DNA of 41,953 bases from CAZLPZ01 sp964607245 (GTDB lineage: Bacteria; Pseudomonadota; Alphaproteobacteria; Micavibrionales; Micavibrionaceae), in assembly GCA_964607245.1 (NCBI GenBank), contig CAZSIB010000012.1, forward strand, positions 1 to 41,953, written 5' to 3'. This document shows positions 7,739 through 16,120 of the stretch, in pieces. The notes below the pieces were generated by a model. It did not search any database and was not told where the DNA came from. It saw only the letters and a program-made list of their open reading frames with translations. The stretch's first letter is position 1; every line of letters begins with the position of its first letter. The position numbers and the translations under genes were made by a program.

Positions 7739-8557
7739 ATGTCATTACCCTTTCCTCCTCTTGATCCCGTTGCCCTTGCGATCGGCCCTGTGGTCGTTCG
7801 TTGGTATGCGCTCGCGTATCTGGCGGCGTTCCTGATCGGGTGGGGATATGCGCGCTATCTGAATAAAAAATACAGCGATGCATGGCCCGCATCCCGGATC
7901 GATGATTTATTATCTTGGGTGATCCTGGGGGTCATTGCGGGCGGACGATTGGGATACGTCTTGTTCTATAACGCCGCATATTATGTGGCGCACCCCCTCG
8001 CGATTTTAGAGGTCTGGCAAGGCGGCATGTCCTTTCATGGCGGCGCAGCGGGCGTCATCATCGCAATGATTCTTTTTGCGCTCTATCACCGCATCAATAT
8101 GTTCCGCCTGGCCGATATTGTTTGCGCGTGTGTTCCGATTGGATTGCTTTTGGGGCGGCTTGCGAATTTTATCAATGCAGAACTTTATGGCCGTGTCACC
8201 CACGTGCCCTGGGCGGTTGTGTTTCCCGGATCTGATGGGCAACCCCGTCACCCCAGCCAGCTTTACGAGGCCTTTGGAGAAGGTCTTATCCTATTCCTTG
8301 TCCTGGCTGTGCTGATTCATATCAAAAGCGTGCGGGATCGGCCGGGGATTGTCTCGGCCGTGTTTTTGACCGGATATGCGGCGGTACGGTTTATGGTCGA
8401 ATTTGTTCGTGAACCAGATTCGCAACTGGGGGTGTTGTCGTTTGGATTGACCATGGGGCAAACCCTGTGCGTCCCGATGGTTATTGGCGCGGTGATCACG
8501 TTGACCCTCGCGCGTCATACCTGGCCCAAAACGATGTCGAGATCGGACTCTGTATGA
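7739..8557 (+). CDS. lgt: Phosphatidylglycerol--prolipoprotein diacylglyceryl transferase
   Basis: 272 residues from the ATG at 7739; an in-frame GTG at 7730 is the alternative. The inner-membrane enzyme moves diacylglycerol from phosphatidylglycerol to the lipobox cysteine of prolipoproteins, the first step of lipoprotein maturation. Seen signatures: RWYALAYLAAFLIGW, the Lgt segment GGRLGYVLFYN, FHGGAAG with its histidine, and the signature GRLANFINAELYGR (about residues 137-150). About seven hydrophobic segments are visible. The gene opens an operon: the midA start overlaps its stop (ATGA). The 205 bases ahead contain T-rich tracts but no promoter I would assign. Confidence 0.96.
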   Translation: MSLPFPPLDPVALAIGPVVVRWYALAYLAAFLIGWGYARYLNKKYSDAWPASRIDDLLSWVILGVIAGGRLGYVLFYNAAYYVAHPLAILEVWQGGMSFHGGAAGVIIAMILFALYHRINMFRLADIVCACVPIGLLLGRLANFINAELYGRVTHVPWAVVFPGSDGQPRHPSQLYEAFGEGLILFLVLAVLIHIKSVRDRPGIVSAVFLTGYAAVRFMVEFVREPDSQLGVLSFGLTMGQTLCVPMVIGAVITLTLARHTWPKTMSRSDSV

Positions 8558-9636
8558 CAACGCCGTTGTTGCCAATCTTGCAGGATCATATCCGTGCCCA
8601 TGGCCCGATGGATATCGCGACTTATATGCAGTTTTGTCTGTCGCATCCGGAACATGGATATTATACCGCCAAGGAAAATGTCTTTGGCAGACCGGGGGAT
8701 TTTATTACAGCTCCCGATATTTCGCAGCTATTTGGCGAGATGGTCGGATTTTGGATTGCCGATATCTGGGCACAAATGGGGAAACCGCGCCCATTTTCTT
8801 TGGTTGAACTGGGGCCCGGGCGCGGCACCTGGATGCGCGATATCTTGCGCATCACCGACCGGATTCCTGGGATGTCGAACGCGATGTATATCAGCCTTGT
8901 TGAGACAAGCCCCGCGCGCATCTCTGAACAAGCGGCGGCTCTTCACGGGTATGACGTCACCTGGTTTGATGATGTCGATGATTTGCCCGTCGATGACCCG
9001 ATAATCATCATCAATAACGAATTTTTTGATGCTTTGCCCGTTCGTCAAATCGGTCGCATGGGACAAAATTTGTTTGAAGTGGCGGTCAATTTGGACCACA
9101 AGGGGGATTTGCACCGGGTCAAGATTCCCTATCTTAACGACATACCGGATATGCCGGACGCGACAATCGTCGAATTTTCCGAGATGCGGGATCAGGTGGC
9201 GCGGGCCCTTTATGCGCGAATTCGACATCAGGGCGGTGTTATTTTAACGATCGACTATGGGTATGACATACCGCTTGGTCGGCCCACCCTTCAGGCGGTA
9301 CGAAACCATACGCACGTTGATTTCTTGGATTCACCGGGTCATGCCGATTTAACGGCGCTTGTCGACTTTGGCCGTTTGGCCGCGCTTGCGCACGAATCGG
9401 GCCTGTCCGTTCGGGGCCCTGTCGGGCAGGGGATATTTTTAAAGAATTTAGGAATTGCAACGCGGGCCGAGAAAATTCTTGAAAATGCCCCACTCGACAT
9501 GCAAGAGAATATACGTACCGGTCTTTCCCGGTTGGTGGATCCCGATCAAATGGGGGTGCTTTTTCGGGTATTGTGTGCCTATCATCCCCGCGGAACCCCT
9601 CTTTATCCGGCAGGATTTGACCCTGATGTTTCTTGA
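8554..9636 (+). CDS. SAM-dependent methyltransferase, MidA/NDUFAF7 family
   Basis: 360 residues from the ATG at 8554, which overlaps the lgt stop by 4 bases. The frame is open further upstream inside lgt, but that part is not family-like. The N-terminus (IRAHGPMDIATYMQFCLSHPEHGYY, then GDFITAPDISQLFGEMVGFW) and the SAM-binding motif LVELGPGRGTWMRDILR (about residues 80-96) are diagnostic. NDUFAF7 dimethylates an arginine of a complex I subunit in mitochondria; the bacterial relatives probably act on the NADH dehydrogenase too, which is inference. lgt-midA-pgeF is a common alphaproteobacterial order. It overlaps pgeF by 11 bases. Confidence 0.92.
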   Translation: MTTPLLPILQDHIRAHGPMDIATYMQFCLSHPEHGYYTAKENVFGRPGDFITAPDISQLFGEMVGFWIADIWAQMGKPRPFSLVELGPGRGTWMRDILRITDRIPGMSNAMYISLVETSPARISEQAAALHGYDVTWFDDVDDLPVDDPIIIINNEFFDALPVRQIGRMGQNLFEVAVNLDHKGDLHRVKIPYLNDIPDMPDATIVEFSEMRDQVARALYARIRHQGGVILTIDYGYDIPLGRPTLQAVRNHTHVDFLDSPGHADLTALVDFGRLAALAHESGLSVRGPVGQGIFLKNLGIATRAEKILENAPLDMQENIRTGLSRLVDPDQMGVLFRVLCAYHPRGTPLYPAGFDPDVS

Positions 9637-10402
9637 ACTTCCCGCGCTCAAAAAAATATCGCCGCATGTCCGGCACGGGTTCTTTGGCCGCGTGGGCGGG
9701 CACAGCGTCGGGGTATACAACAGCTTGAACTGCGGGCTTGCAACCGATGATCCTTGTGCTTCGGATAACCGCGCGGTCGTCGCCCAGGCGATGGGAGAAA
9801 CGCTGGATCGGTTACAAACGGTCTATCAGGTTCATGGGCCAACTTGCGTTTATATTCCCGATATCATCCCGCGGCAGGAGGCCGATGCGATGATGACGGA
9901 TCGTCCCGGGCTTATTCTGGGGGTATTAAGCGCCGATTGCGCACCGGTCTTATTCTGTGGAAAAACCCGCGCGGGTGCCCCCCTTGTTGCGGCGGCACAT
10001 GCGGGATGGAAAGGCGCGCTTTCAGGCGTTCTTGAATCGACTGTCGCCATGTTGTGCGATCACGGCGCGGAATTATCCGGCATTCAGGCGGGCGTCGGGC
10101 CCTGTATTGCACAGCGGTCATACGAAGTGTCCATCGGGTTTGAAAAACCCTTTGTCACCCGCGATCCGGCAGATGAGGTGTTTTTTAAAACCGGGCCAGC
10201 GGATAAACTGTTATTTGATTTACCGGGCTATATCGCGCGGCGTCTCGCGAATTGTGGAGTGCGGCATGTCGTCCTGTCTGATGTTGATACGGTGACGAAT
10301 CCAGAAAATTATTTCAGCTATCGCCGCACGACTTTAAATAAAGAACCCGATAACGGACGGCAAATCTCAACAATTGTGATCACATCAACCGAGCGACAAT
10401 GA
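9626..10402 (+). CDS. pgeF: Peptidoglycan editing factor PgeF (YfiH/laccase-domain family)
   Basis: 258 residues from the ATG at 9626, just before the midA stop. The family motifs HGFFGRVGGHS...YNSLNCG, VHG, LSADCAPVLFCG and AAHAGWKGAL supply the histidine and cysteine metal ligands of the YfiH fold; GVGPCIAQRSYEVS is the conserved C-terminal block, followed by the ENYFSYRRT end. PgeF removes wrongly placed L-Ser-type residues from peptidoglycan precursors; older annotations call it polyphenol oxidase or purine nucleoside phosphorylase. It lies between midA (11-base overlap) and rnhA (4-base ATGA overlap), so it is clearly in the lgt operon. Confidence 0.93.
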   Translation: MFLELPALKKISPHVRHGFFGRVGGHSVGVYNSLNCGLATDDPCASDNRAVVAQAMGETLDRLQTVYQVHGPTCVYIPDIIPRQEADAMMTDRPGLILGVLSADCAPVLFCGKTRAGAPLVAAAHAGWKGALSGVLESTVAMLCDHGAELSGIQAGVGPCIAQRSYEVSIGFEKPFVTRDPADEVFFKTGPADKLLFDLPGYIARRLANCGVRHVVLSDVDTVTNPENYFSYRRTTLNKEPDNGRQISTIVITSTERQ

Positions 10403-10830
10403 AAAACAAAGTCAAAATCTATACCGATGGCGCGTGCAGTGGAAACCCAGGTCCGGGTGGATGGGGGGCGATTCTTCAATACGGCGCACATGAAAAGGAA
10501 CTTTCTGGCGGCGCGCGCGAAACAACGAATAACCGGATGGAAATGATGGCGGTGATTGAAAGTTTGCGGCATCTGACCCGCGCATGTGAGGTGGATGTGT
10601 ACACTGACAGCGCGTATGTCAAGGATGGGCTTGAAAAATGGCTTACCGGATGGAAAGCCAAGGGATGGAAAACGGCTGATCGAAAACCCGTCAAAAACCA
10701 AGATTTATGGCAGGAATTGGATGCGCAAATGGCGCGGCATACGGTCCGCTTGCACTGGATCAAGGGACATGCGGGGCATCCTGAAAACGAACGGGCCGAT
10801 GCCCTGGCCCGCGCCGCGATCCGCCGGTGA
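10399..10830 (+). CDS. rnhA: Ribonuclease HI
   Basis: 143 residues, full length. The four carboxylates of the metal site are in the expected places: D10 (YTDGACSGNPGPGGW), E48 (NRMEMMAVIESL), D70 (VYTDSAYV) and D134 (NERADALAR), with the catalytic histidine H124 (IKGHAGH). It also has the basic protrusion WLTGWKAKGWKTADRKPVKNQDLW that contacts RNA-DNA hybrids in the E. coli type. It cuts RNA in RNA-DNA hybrids (R-loops, primers) in the cytoplasm. The ATG overlaps the pgeF stop by 4 bases. Confidence 0.97.
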   Translation: MKNKVKIYTDGACSGNPGPGGWGAILQYGAHEKELSGGARETTNNRMEMMAVIESLRHLTRACEVDVYTDSAYVKDGLEKWLTGWKAKGWKTADRKPVKNQDLWQELDAQMARHTVRLHWIKGHAGHPENERADALARAAIRR

Positions 10831-10929
10831 ATCATTTGCGATTCAGATTCCTTTAATGCGAATCACGCAAGATGAAATCAAGAGGCAAAAAGCCCAAAAC
10901 AATAAATTTCACAGGCCAGGAGGTAAAAA

Positions 10930-11373
10930 ATGATCCCCATGATGACGCTTGACGATTTGAATGGTCACGTTCGCTATCCGCTTCCCCCGACGATGTTTCA
11001 CCGTTTTGCCGATGGGATGGATGTGTATGTGCGTTTTATGCGGCATTTGCGGGTGTCGCACCACGCACGGGCATCCGTGAATATTCTGCTGGCGATGGAG
11101 GCCGTTGTGGCCAGTACCGACCATGACGCCTTATCCACCGCGATGATCTTGGTCGATCTGGGCTTGCGGGCACCGCGTGCGGCGTTTCCGGCGGTCTTCC
11201 TGGATTTGGTCGATGGGGCATCTGGACGTGACATGTCACCCGCCATTTTGGGTCTGATGCAACACTGGCAGATCATGGATGACCCAGCCAATACCTTGAT
11301 AGAACAGGGTAAAAGCCCCCATTTCCCGGTCGTAGAAATCACCCCCGATGATCTTTTGCATCCTTTGGTGTAA
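10930..11373 (+). CDS. Hypothetical protein between rnhA and mutS
   Basis: 147 residues, not recognised. A strong SD (AGGAGG, then T and A-rich spacer) precedes the ATG at 10930, so I regard it as real. It looks like a soluble, mostly helical protein; the N-terminal part (MFHRFADGMDVYVRFMRHLRVSHHARASVNILLAMEAV) has several histidines, arginines and methionines but no catalytic motif I know. The C-terminus (PVVEITPDDLLHPLV) is short and acidic. It follows rnhA by 100 bases and precedes mutS by 18, so it may be cotranscribed with mutS. Confidence 0.7.
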   Translation: MIPMMTLDDLNGHVRYPLPPTMFHRFADGMDVYVRFMRHLRVSHHARASVNILLAMEAVVASTDHDALSTAMILVDLGLRAPRAAFPAVFLDLVDGASGRDMSPAILGLMQHWQIMDDPANTLIEQGKSPHFPVVEITPDDLLHPLV

Positions 11374-11391
11374 TTCGCTATAAACGGGAGT

Positions 11392-14079
11392 ATGTCCCAA
11401 TCTGCCCTGAAACATATCGATGATGATGACGCCCGCGCGAAGGCGCCTGATCTTGCGGCCGCGACACCCATGATGGCGCAATATCTGCGGATCAAGGCAC
11501 AATATCCGGGTGCCTTGCTGTTTTACCGCATGGGCGATTTCTTTGAACTTTTCTTTGATGATGCGGTGGCGGCGGCCGCTGTGCTTGACATTGCGCTGAC
11601 CCGCCGTGGAAAACAGGGGGATGCCGATGTCCCGATGTGCGGCGTGCCCGCCCATGCCTATGAATCTTACCTTGCCAAATTGATCCGCGCGGGGTTCCGC
11701 GTCGCGATTTGTGACCAAACCGAAACCCCCGAACAAGCCAAGGCGCGCGGCGGGTACAAGGCACTTGTGACCCGCGATGTTGTACGTGTCGTGACGCCGG
11801 GGACCTTAACCGAAGACACGTTGCTTGAATCGCGTGCGCCCAATTACCTTGCGGCGGTGACGCGTGTGCGCGGGATGGACGCGGTCGCTTGGCTTGATTT
11901 GTCCACAGGTGATTTTCGCACCGAAACGATTGTCACGGGGAATTTGGCCGCGACGCTGGCCCGTATTTCCCCGCGCGAGATATTGGTCTCCGAACGCCTG
12001 TACACCCAAAAAGATATGGAAGGGGTTTTGGCGCTTTATGACCGCGCGGTCACGCGACAACCCGATTCCCTGTTTGATGATGAGAATGCCCGCGCGCGGC
12101 TTTTATCGCGTTTTGGCGCGGGGACTGTCGATTCCTTTGGTACCTTTACCCAGGCCGAGACAACGGCTGCCGGTGTGCTTCTGGATTACGCCGAGCGCAC
12201 ACAAAAATCGTCGATCACGCATTTGCGTCCACCCTCTTCTGGTCGTGCCGAGGATTTGTTGGTGATCGACGCAGCCACGCGCCGCAATCTTGAACTTTGC
12301 GAAACATTAAACGGCGCACGGGACGGCTCGCTTTTGACGACCATTGATCACACGGTGAGCGCGATGGGCGCGCGCCTACTCTATAACCGCTTGATGGCCC
12401 CTTTACGGGATCTTGCGACGATAAATGCCCGACTGGATCAGGTTGAGTATTTCGCAAGGAATCCCGATATTCAGGATAAAATTCGTTCTACCTTGCGCAC
12501 GATGCCGGATATTGAACGGGCGCTCGCGCGGCTCTCTTTGGGACGCGGCGCCCCGCGTGACCTTGCCGGAATGATGACCGGATTAACGGTTATAACCGAT
12601 ATGTATCGCATCTTGCGGGACCTTCCTGATGTTCCGGCGGCGCTGGCACAAGTTCGCGCGGCGCTGTCCCCCACGCCCGATTTACAACATCTGCTCGATA
12701 CCTTGACGGTGGGGTTGGCCGACACTTTGCCGGCCGCACTCAATGACGGGAATTTCATTCGTGCGGGCTTTCATGCCGCCTTGGATCAGCAACGCAACTT
12801 GCGTGATGACGGGCGCCGGATGATTTTGGCACTCCAACAAAAATACAGCCAGGACACGGGGATCGACACGTTAAAAATCGCCCATAATAATATTTTGGGA
12901 TATTATATTGATGTCACTGCGAAACGCGCGGATGCGTTATTTAACTGCCCTGAAAATTACATCCACCGGCAAACCTTGGCTGGGAATGTGCGCTTTACCA
13001 CAACTGAACTTGCCGCACTCGAACGCGATTTGATGCAGGCCTCTGAACGCGCCCTGGCGATTGAACTTGAGATATTTAAAAATCTGGTGGATCAGGTTTT
13101 GGAGATGCGGGCAAGTTTTGTAAAACTTTCCAAGGCGGTGGCTGAACTTGATGTGGCGGCAGGGTTGGGGGATCTGGCGGTTCATAACCATTATGCGCGA
13201 CCGATCTTGACCGAAGGCGATGAATTTTTGATCCGCGCCGGGCGGCATCCCGTTGTCGAATCGGCGTTGCAAGCAAAAAATCAGCCTTTTGTAGCGAATG
13301 ACGTGAATCTATCCCAAGGTCAGGGAATTTGGCTTGTTACAGGGCCCAATATGGCCGGGAAATCGACAATTTTACGCCAAAATGCGCTCATGATTATTTT
13401 GGCCCAGATGGGGGCGTTTGTTCCTGCGGAATCGGCGACGATGGGCATTGTCGACCGGCTGTTCTCGCGCGTGGGGGCGTCGGATGATCTGGCCCAGGGG
13501 CGATCCACCTTTATGGTCGAAATGGTCGAAACCGCCGCGATTTTAAACCAGGCGACATCAAAATCGTTTGTGATCTTGGATGAAATTGGGCGTGGGACGG
13601 CAACAAATGACGGGTTATCGATTGCCTGGGCCTGTTTGGAATATGTGCATGATCAGATTGGTTGTCGTGCGCTCTTCGCCACGCACTATCATGAACTCAC
13701 GGCACTTGCCGGGCGCTTGAATAATTTGCATCTGGCGCGCCTGGCGATCAAGGAATGGCAAGGCGATATCGTCTTTTTGCACCACATCGAAGACGGCGCT
13801 GCAGAAGGATCGTATGGTATCCATGTGGCGCGGTTGGCAGGGCTTCCAGCGATCGTGACGGCGCGCGCCGAACAGATTTTGGTTGAACTCTCGGGGAATC
13901 GACCAGATGTCCCCACAATTGATTCCCTCCCCCTGTTTTCGGCGGCGGTATCTGCCGTTCCCCTCCGCACGCCATCGCCAATTGAAAAGCGGATAGACGA
14001 CATTGATCCCGATACCTTGTCCCCGCGTGACGCGCTCGATATCCTCTACACCCTCAAGAAGCTGTGCGGGCAAGGTTGA
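11392..14079 (+). CDS. mutS: DNA mismatch repair protein MutS
   Basis: 895 residues, usual family length. The mismatch-reading Phe-x-Glu motif is in YRMGDFFELFF (F50, E52). The C-terminal ABC-type ATPase has Walker A TGPNMAGKST (about 650-659), the signature segment ASDDLAQGRSTFMVEM, Walker B FVILDEIGRGT (about 727), and the switch histidine in FATHYHELT. MutS binds mismatches and, with MutL, starts strand repair. The last residues (LSPRDALDILYTLKKL) match the dimer/tetramer-forming tail of MutS. GGGAGT lies just before the ATG at 11392. It converges with a short gene on the other strand 30 bases past its stop. Confidence 0.98.
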   Translation: MSQSALKHIDDDDARAKAPDLAAATPMMAQYLRIKAQYPGALLFYRMGDFFELFFDDAVAAAAVLDIALTRRGKQGDADVPMCGVPAHAYESYLAKLIRAGFRVAICDQTETPEQAKARGGYKALVTRDVVRVVTPGTLTEDTLLESRAPNYLAAVTRVRGMDAVAWLDLSTGDFRTETIVTGNLAATLARISPREILVSERLYTQKDMEGVLALYDRAVTRQPDSLFDDENARARLLSRFGAGTVDSFGTFTQAETTAAGVLLDYAERTQKSSITHLRPPSSGRAEDLLVIDAATRRNLELCETLNGARDGSLLTTIDHTVSAMGARLLYNRLMAPLRDLATINARLDQVEYFARNPDIQDKIRSTLRTMPDIERALARLSLGRGAPRDLAGMMTGLTVITDMYRILRDLPDVPAALAQVRAALSPTPDLQHLLDTLTVGLADTLPAALNDGNFIRAGFHAALDQQRNLRDDGRRMILALQQKYSQDTGIDTLKIAHNNILGYYIDVTAKRADALFNCPENYIHRQTLAGNVRFTTTELAALERDLMQASERALAIELEIFKNLVDQVLEMRASFVKLSKAVAELDVAAGLGDLAVHNHYARPILTEGDEFLIRAGRHPVVESALQAKNQPFVANDVNLSQGQGIWLVTGPNMAGKSTILRQNALMIILAQMGAFVPAESATMGIVDRLFSRVGASDDLAQGRSTFMVEMVETAAILNQATSKSFVILDEIGRGTATNDGLSIAWACLEYVHDQIGCRALFATHYHELTALAGRLNNLHLARLAIKEWQGDIVFLHHIEDGAAEGSYGIHVARLAGLPAIVTARAEQILVELSGNRPDVPTIDSLPLFSAAVSAVPLRTPSPIEKRIDDIDPDTLSPRDALDILYTLKKLCGQG

Positions 14080-14109
14080 ATTTGTTATCGATCGGCCGCA
14101 TTCAAAAAG

Positions 14110-14439
14110 TTAATGAAGCGTCAGGTTCACGCGCGGCCAATCTGTAATCGGCAGGGCATAAAGGGGAATAATATTGATCTCGCCTGTCTCGGGCGTCCAG
14201 CGGCGATCCAGGGCAGGGGGCATTGTGTTGTGCGTTGTTGAACGATGGCACGTCGACGCAATCGATGGGGCAGGAGGGGAAGAGAATTGCACAACCTGGG
14301 GGATACCGTCGATTGTGACGACAGGCCAGAACCCTCGACCATTCCGAAGATGATCCTCATAGGCACGTGCCAGAAATCGACGTTCAGTTGCATTTTCAAT
14401 GCGGGCAGAGAGATCATGAAAAACTTGAAAATCAGACAT
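14110..14439 (-). CDS. Hypothetical protein downstream of recA
   Basis: 109 residues, not recognised. The ATG at 14439 has AAAGG 8-11 bases ahead, which supports translation. The first part (FQVFHDLSARIENATERRFLARAYEDHLRNG) is a probable helix pair; the rest is proline-rich and ends in a hydrophobic stretch (EINIIPLYALPITDWPRVNLTLH). No signal peptide or membrane helix. It lies between the mutS stop and the repeat-rich region behind recA, and may be transcribed separately. Confidence 0.5.
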   Translation of the reverse strand: MSDFQVFHDLSARIENATERRFLARAYEDHLRNGRGFWPVVTIDGIPQVVQFSSPPAPSIASTCHRSTTHNTMPPALDRRWTPETGEINIIPLYALPITDWPRVNLTLH

Positions 14440-14540
14440 GAAAATACCTTTCGGATAAAGACGGGTAAAAAATAGTGAGGTGTGTCCCTGTAAGCCTTCT
14501 CATGATCTCTACTCGGACGTTCGATTTTATAGGTTTTTTT

Positions 14541-14590
14541 GCGCTTCCGGTGCTCACGTACATTTATGTACGCTGCGCTCCGGTTCTCGA
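14541..14590. repeat. Imperfect inverted repeat between recA and the 14110 gene
   Basis: An interrupted palindrome centred on CGTACATTTATGTACG, with outer arms CCGGTGCTCA and CTGCGCTCCGG. It has the look of a dispersed intergenic repeat of proteobacteria. On the minus strand it is followed by seven A, on the plus strand by TTCTCGAAAA, so it is not a normal terminator. Confidence 0.6.
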
Positions 14591-14667
14591 AAACCACAAA
14601 AATCGTTTGTCCGAGCGAGATTCTGAACAGGCTCTAACTGGGGAGAATTTAAAAAGATTTCCTCTTG

Positions 14668-14690
14668 CCTCTCCCCATTGAGGGGAGAGG
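14668..14690 (-). terminator. Strong hairpin behind recA
   Basis: A perfect 9-bp stem (CCTCTCCCC / GGGGAGAGG) with a 5-base loop, about 50 bases past the recA stop. The T-run comes only about 11 bases after the stem on the minus strand, so it may work as a terminator or may be a dispersed palindrome of the type also seen at 40936-40963. Confidence 0.5.
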
Positions 14691-14736
14691 ATATTCTGGT
14701 GTATTCGGGGTTAGACGGTTCTTGCGGGTATCGTTA

Positions 14737-15897
14737 CTAGGCGGACTTCCGGGATTTAGAGGCCCCGCGCGTTGATGTCTCATCGCTATCTGCAGGATCG
14801 GATGCTGCAGATGACGGTTCGGCGTCATGTTCGGCTCCAGCCAGCATTTGATCGGCGACCATTCCGGCATTGGCGCGGATTTTTGCCTCAAGAGCTGCGG
14901 AGAGGGATGGGTTATCCCGTAAAAATTGTTTGGCGTTATCGCGGCCCTGGCCGATACGTTGTCCGTCATAGGAGAACCAAGCGCCCGATTTTTCAACCAT
15001 GTTGCCGGCAACACCGAGATCGATGATTTCACCCATTTTCGAAATGCCTTCCCCATACATGATATCAAATTCAACCTGACGGAAGGGCGGGGCCATTTTA
15101 TTCTTCACAACCTTGACCCGGGTCTGGTTCCCGATCACGGTTTCTCCGTCTTTAATCGAGCCAATGCGTCGGATGTCTAGACGAACAGAAGCATAGAATT
15201 TAAGCGCATTACCACCGGTCGTTGTTTCGGGGGATCCAAACATCACGCCGATTTTCATGCGGATTTGGTTGATAAAAATAACAACAGTGCGCGAGCGAGA
15301 GATCGAACCTGTGAGTTTGCGCAAGGCTTGGGACATCAAACGCGCTTGTAACCCCACATGGGAATCGCCCATCTCACCTTCGAGTTCAGCGCGCGGGACA
15401 AGAGCCGCGACAGAGTCGACGACAACGACATCAAGCGCCCCAGACCGGACGAGTGTATCGGCAATTTCAAGTGCCTGTTCCCCCGTATCGGGTTGAGAAA
15501 TAAGAAGCTCGTCAACGTTACACCCCAGTTTACGGGCGTATCCAGGATCAAGCGCATGTTCGGCGTCCACAATGGCGCAGGTACCGCCAATTTTTTGGGC
15601 CTCTGCAATGACTTGTAACGCAAGCGTCGTTTTCCCGGATGATTCCGGGCCATAAATTTCGGTGATTCGACCGCGCGGCAATCCGCCAATCCCCAGTGCA
15701 ATATCAAGACCAAGAGATCCCGTTGAAATCGATTCAACCTCCATCGGGTTGTTATCCTGGGTCAGTTTCATGACCGATCCCTTGCCAAAGGCGCGTTCAA
15801 TTTGAGCGAGCGCGGCGTCAAGGGCCTTGCGTTTATCTGCATTCACAACATTTTTATCAGACATGGGAGCCGTTCCTTTCAGAGTAACAATAGACAT
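14737..15897 (-). CDS. recA: Recombinase RecA
   Basis: 386 residues from the ATG at 15897, or 375 from the ATG at 15864; both have an SD-like AAAGGA 8-9 bases ahead, and the shorter one (MSDKNVVNADKRKALDAAL) looks more like other RecA proteins. Walker A is GPESSGKT (83-90 of the long form); Walker B is DVVVVDSVAAL; loop 1 GEMGDSHVGLQARLMSQALRKL and loop 2 FINQIRMKIGVMFGSPETTTGG bind DNA. The acidic, serine-rich tail (AEPSSAASDPADSDETS) is normal. RecA forms the strand-exchange filament and triggers LexA self-cleavage. It is controlled by a LexA box at 16057-16071. Confidence 0.98.
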   Translation of the reverse strand: MSIVTLKGTAPMSDKNVVNADKRKALDAALAQIERAFGKGSVMKLTQDNNPMEVESISTGSLGLDIALGIGGLPRGRITEIYGPESSGKTTLALQVIAEAQKIGGTCAIVDAEHALDPGYARKLGCNVDELLISQPDTGEQALEIADTLVRSGALDVVVVDSVAALVPRAELEGEMGDSHVGLQARLMSQALRKLTGSISRSRTVVIFINQIRMKIGVMFGSPETTTGGNALKFYASVRLDIRRIGSIKDGETVIGNQTRVKVVKNKMAPPFRQVEFDIMYGEGISKMGEIIDLGVAGNMVEKSGAWFSYDGQRIGQGRDNAKQFLRDNPSLSAALEAKIRANAGMVADQMLAGAEHDAEPSSAASDPADSDETSTRGASKSRKSA

Positions 15898-16028
15898 TTG
15901 ATCTTCCTTTCAGCATGACACGCGCACGGGGGCGGGAACAATTGAGAGCAGATGGTTCATCCCCAGTTTTGCCCGACAACCTACCACGACTCTCAAGCAT
16001 ATCCCGGGGCATCCACCATCTGTTCTTG

Positions 16029-16056
16029 ATCGTACCATGTTTGTTCTTATTGTCAA
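16029..16056 (-). promoter_or_regulatory. recA promoter
   Basis: On the minus strand a perfect TTGACA (16056-16051), a 16-base spacer and TACGAT (16034-16029). This would give a leader of about 130-160 bases before the two candidate recA starts. Confidence 0.75.
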
Positions 16057-16071
16057 GAACAAAAAAAGAAC
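16057..16071 (-). promoter_or_regulatory. LexA (SOS) box of recA, alphaproteobacterial type
   Basis: On the minus strand GTTC, seven T, GTTC: the GTTC-N7-GTTC direct repeat bound by LexA in alphaproteobacteria. It directly abuts the -35 TTGACA, so LexA binding would block RNA polymerase. The second GTTC also forms the palindrome GTTCTT-N6-AAGAAC with bases inside the spacer. Confidence 0.85.
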
Positions 16072-16120
16072 TTATTATTATCAATAATAACTCACCAGGG
16101 GGTGGATCGCCTGCCTAGAT

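Noticed and set aside
8467..8553. Longer N-terminus for the MidA-type methyltransferase
   Set aside because: It lies within lgt and shows no family similarity; the ATG at 8554 overlaps the lgt stop in the usual way.
12937..13272. Long antisense ORFs within mutS
   Set aside because: Shadow of biased codon use in a core gene; no SD or protein-like composition.
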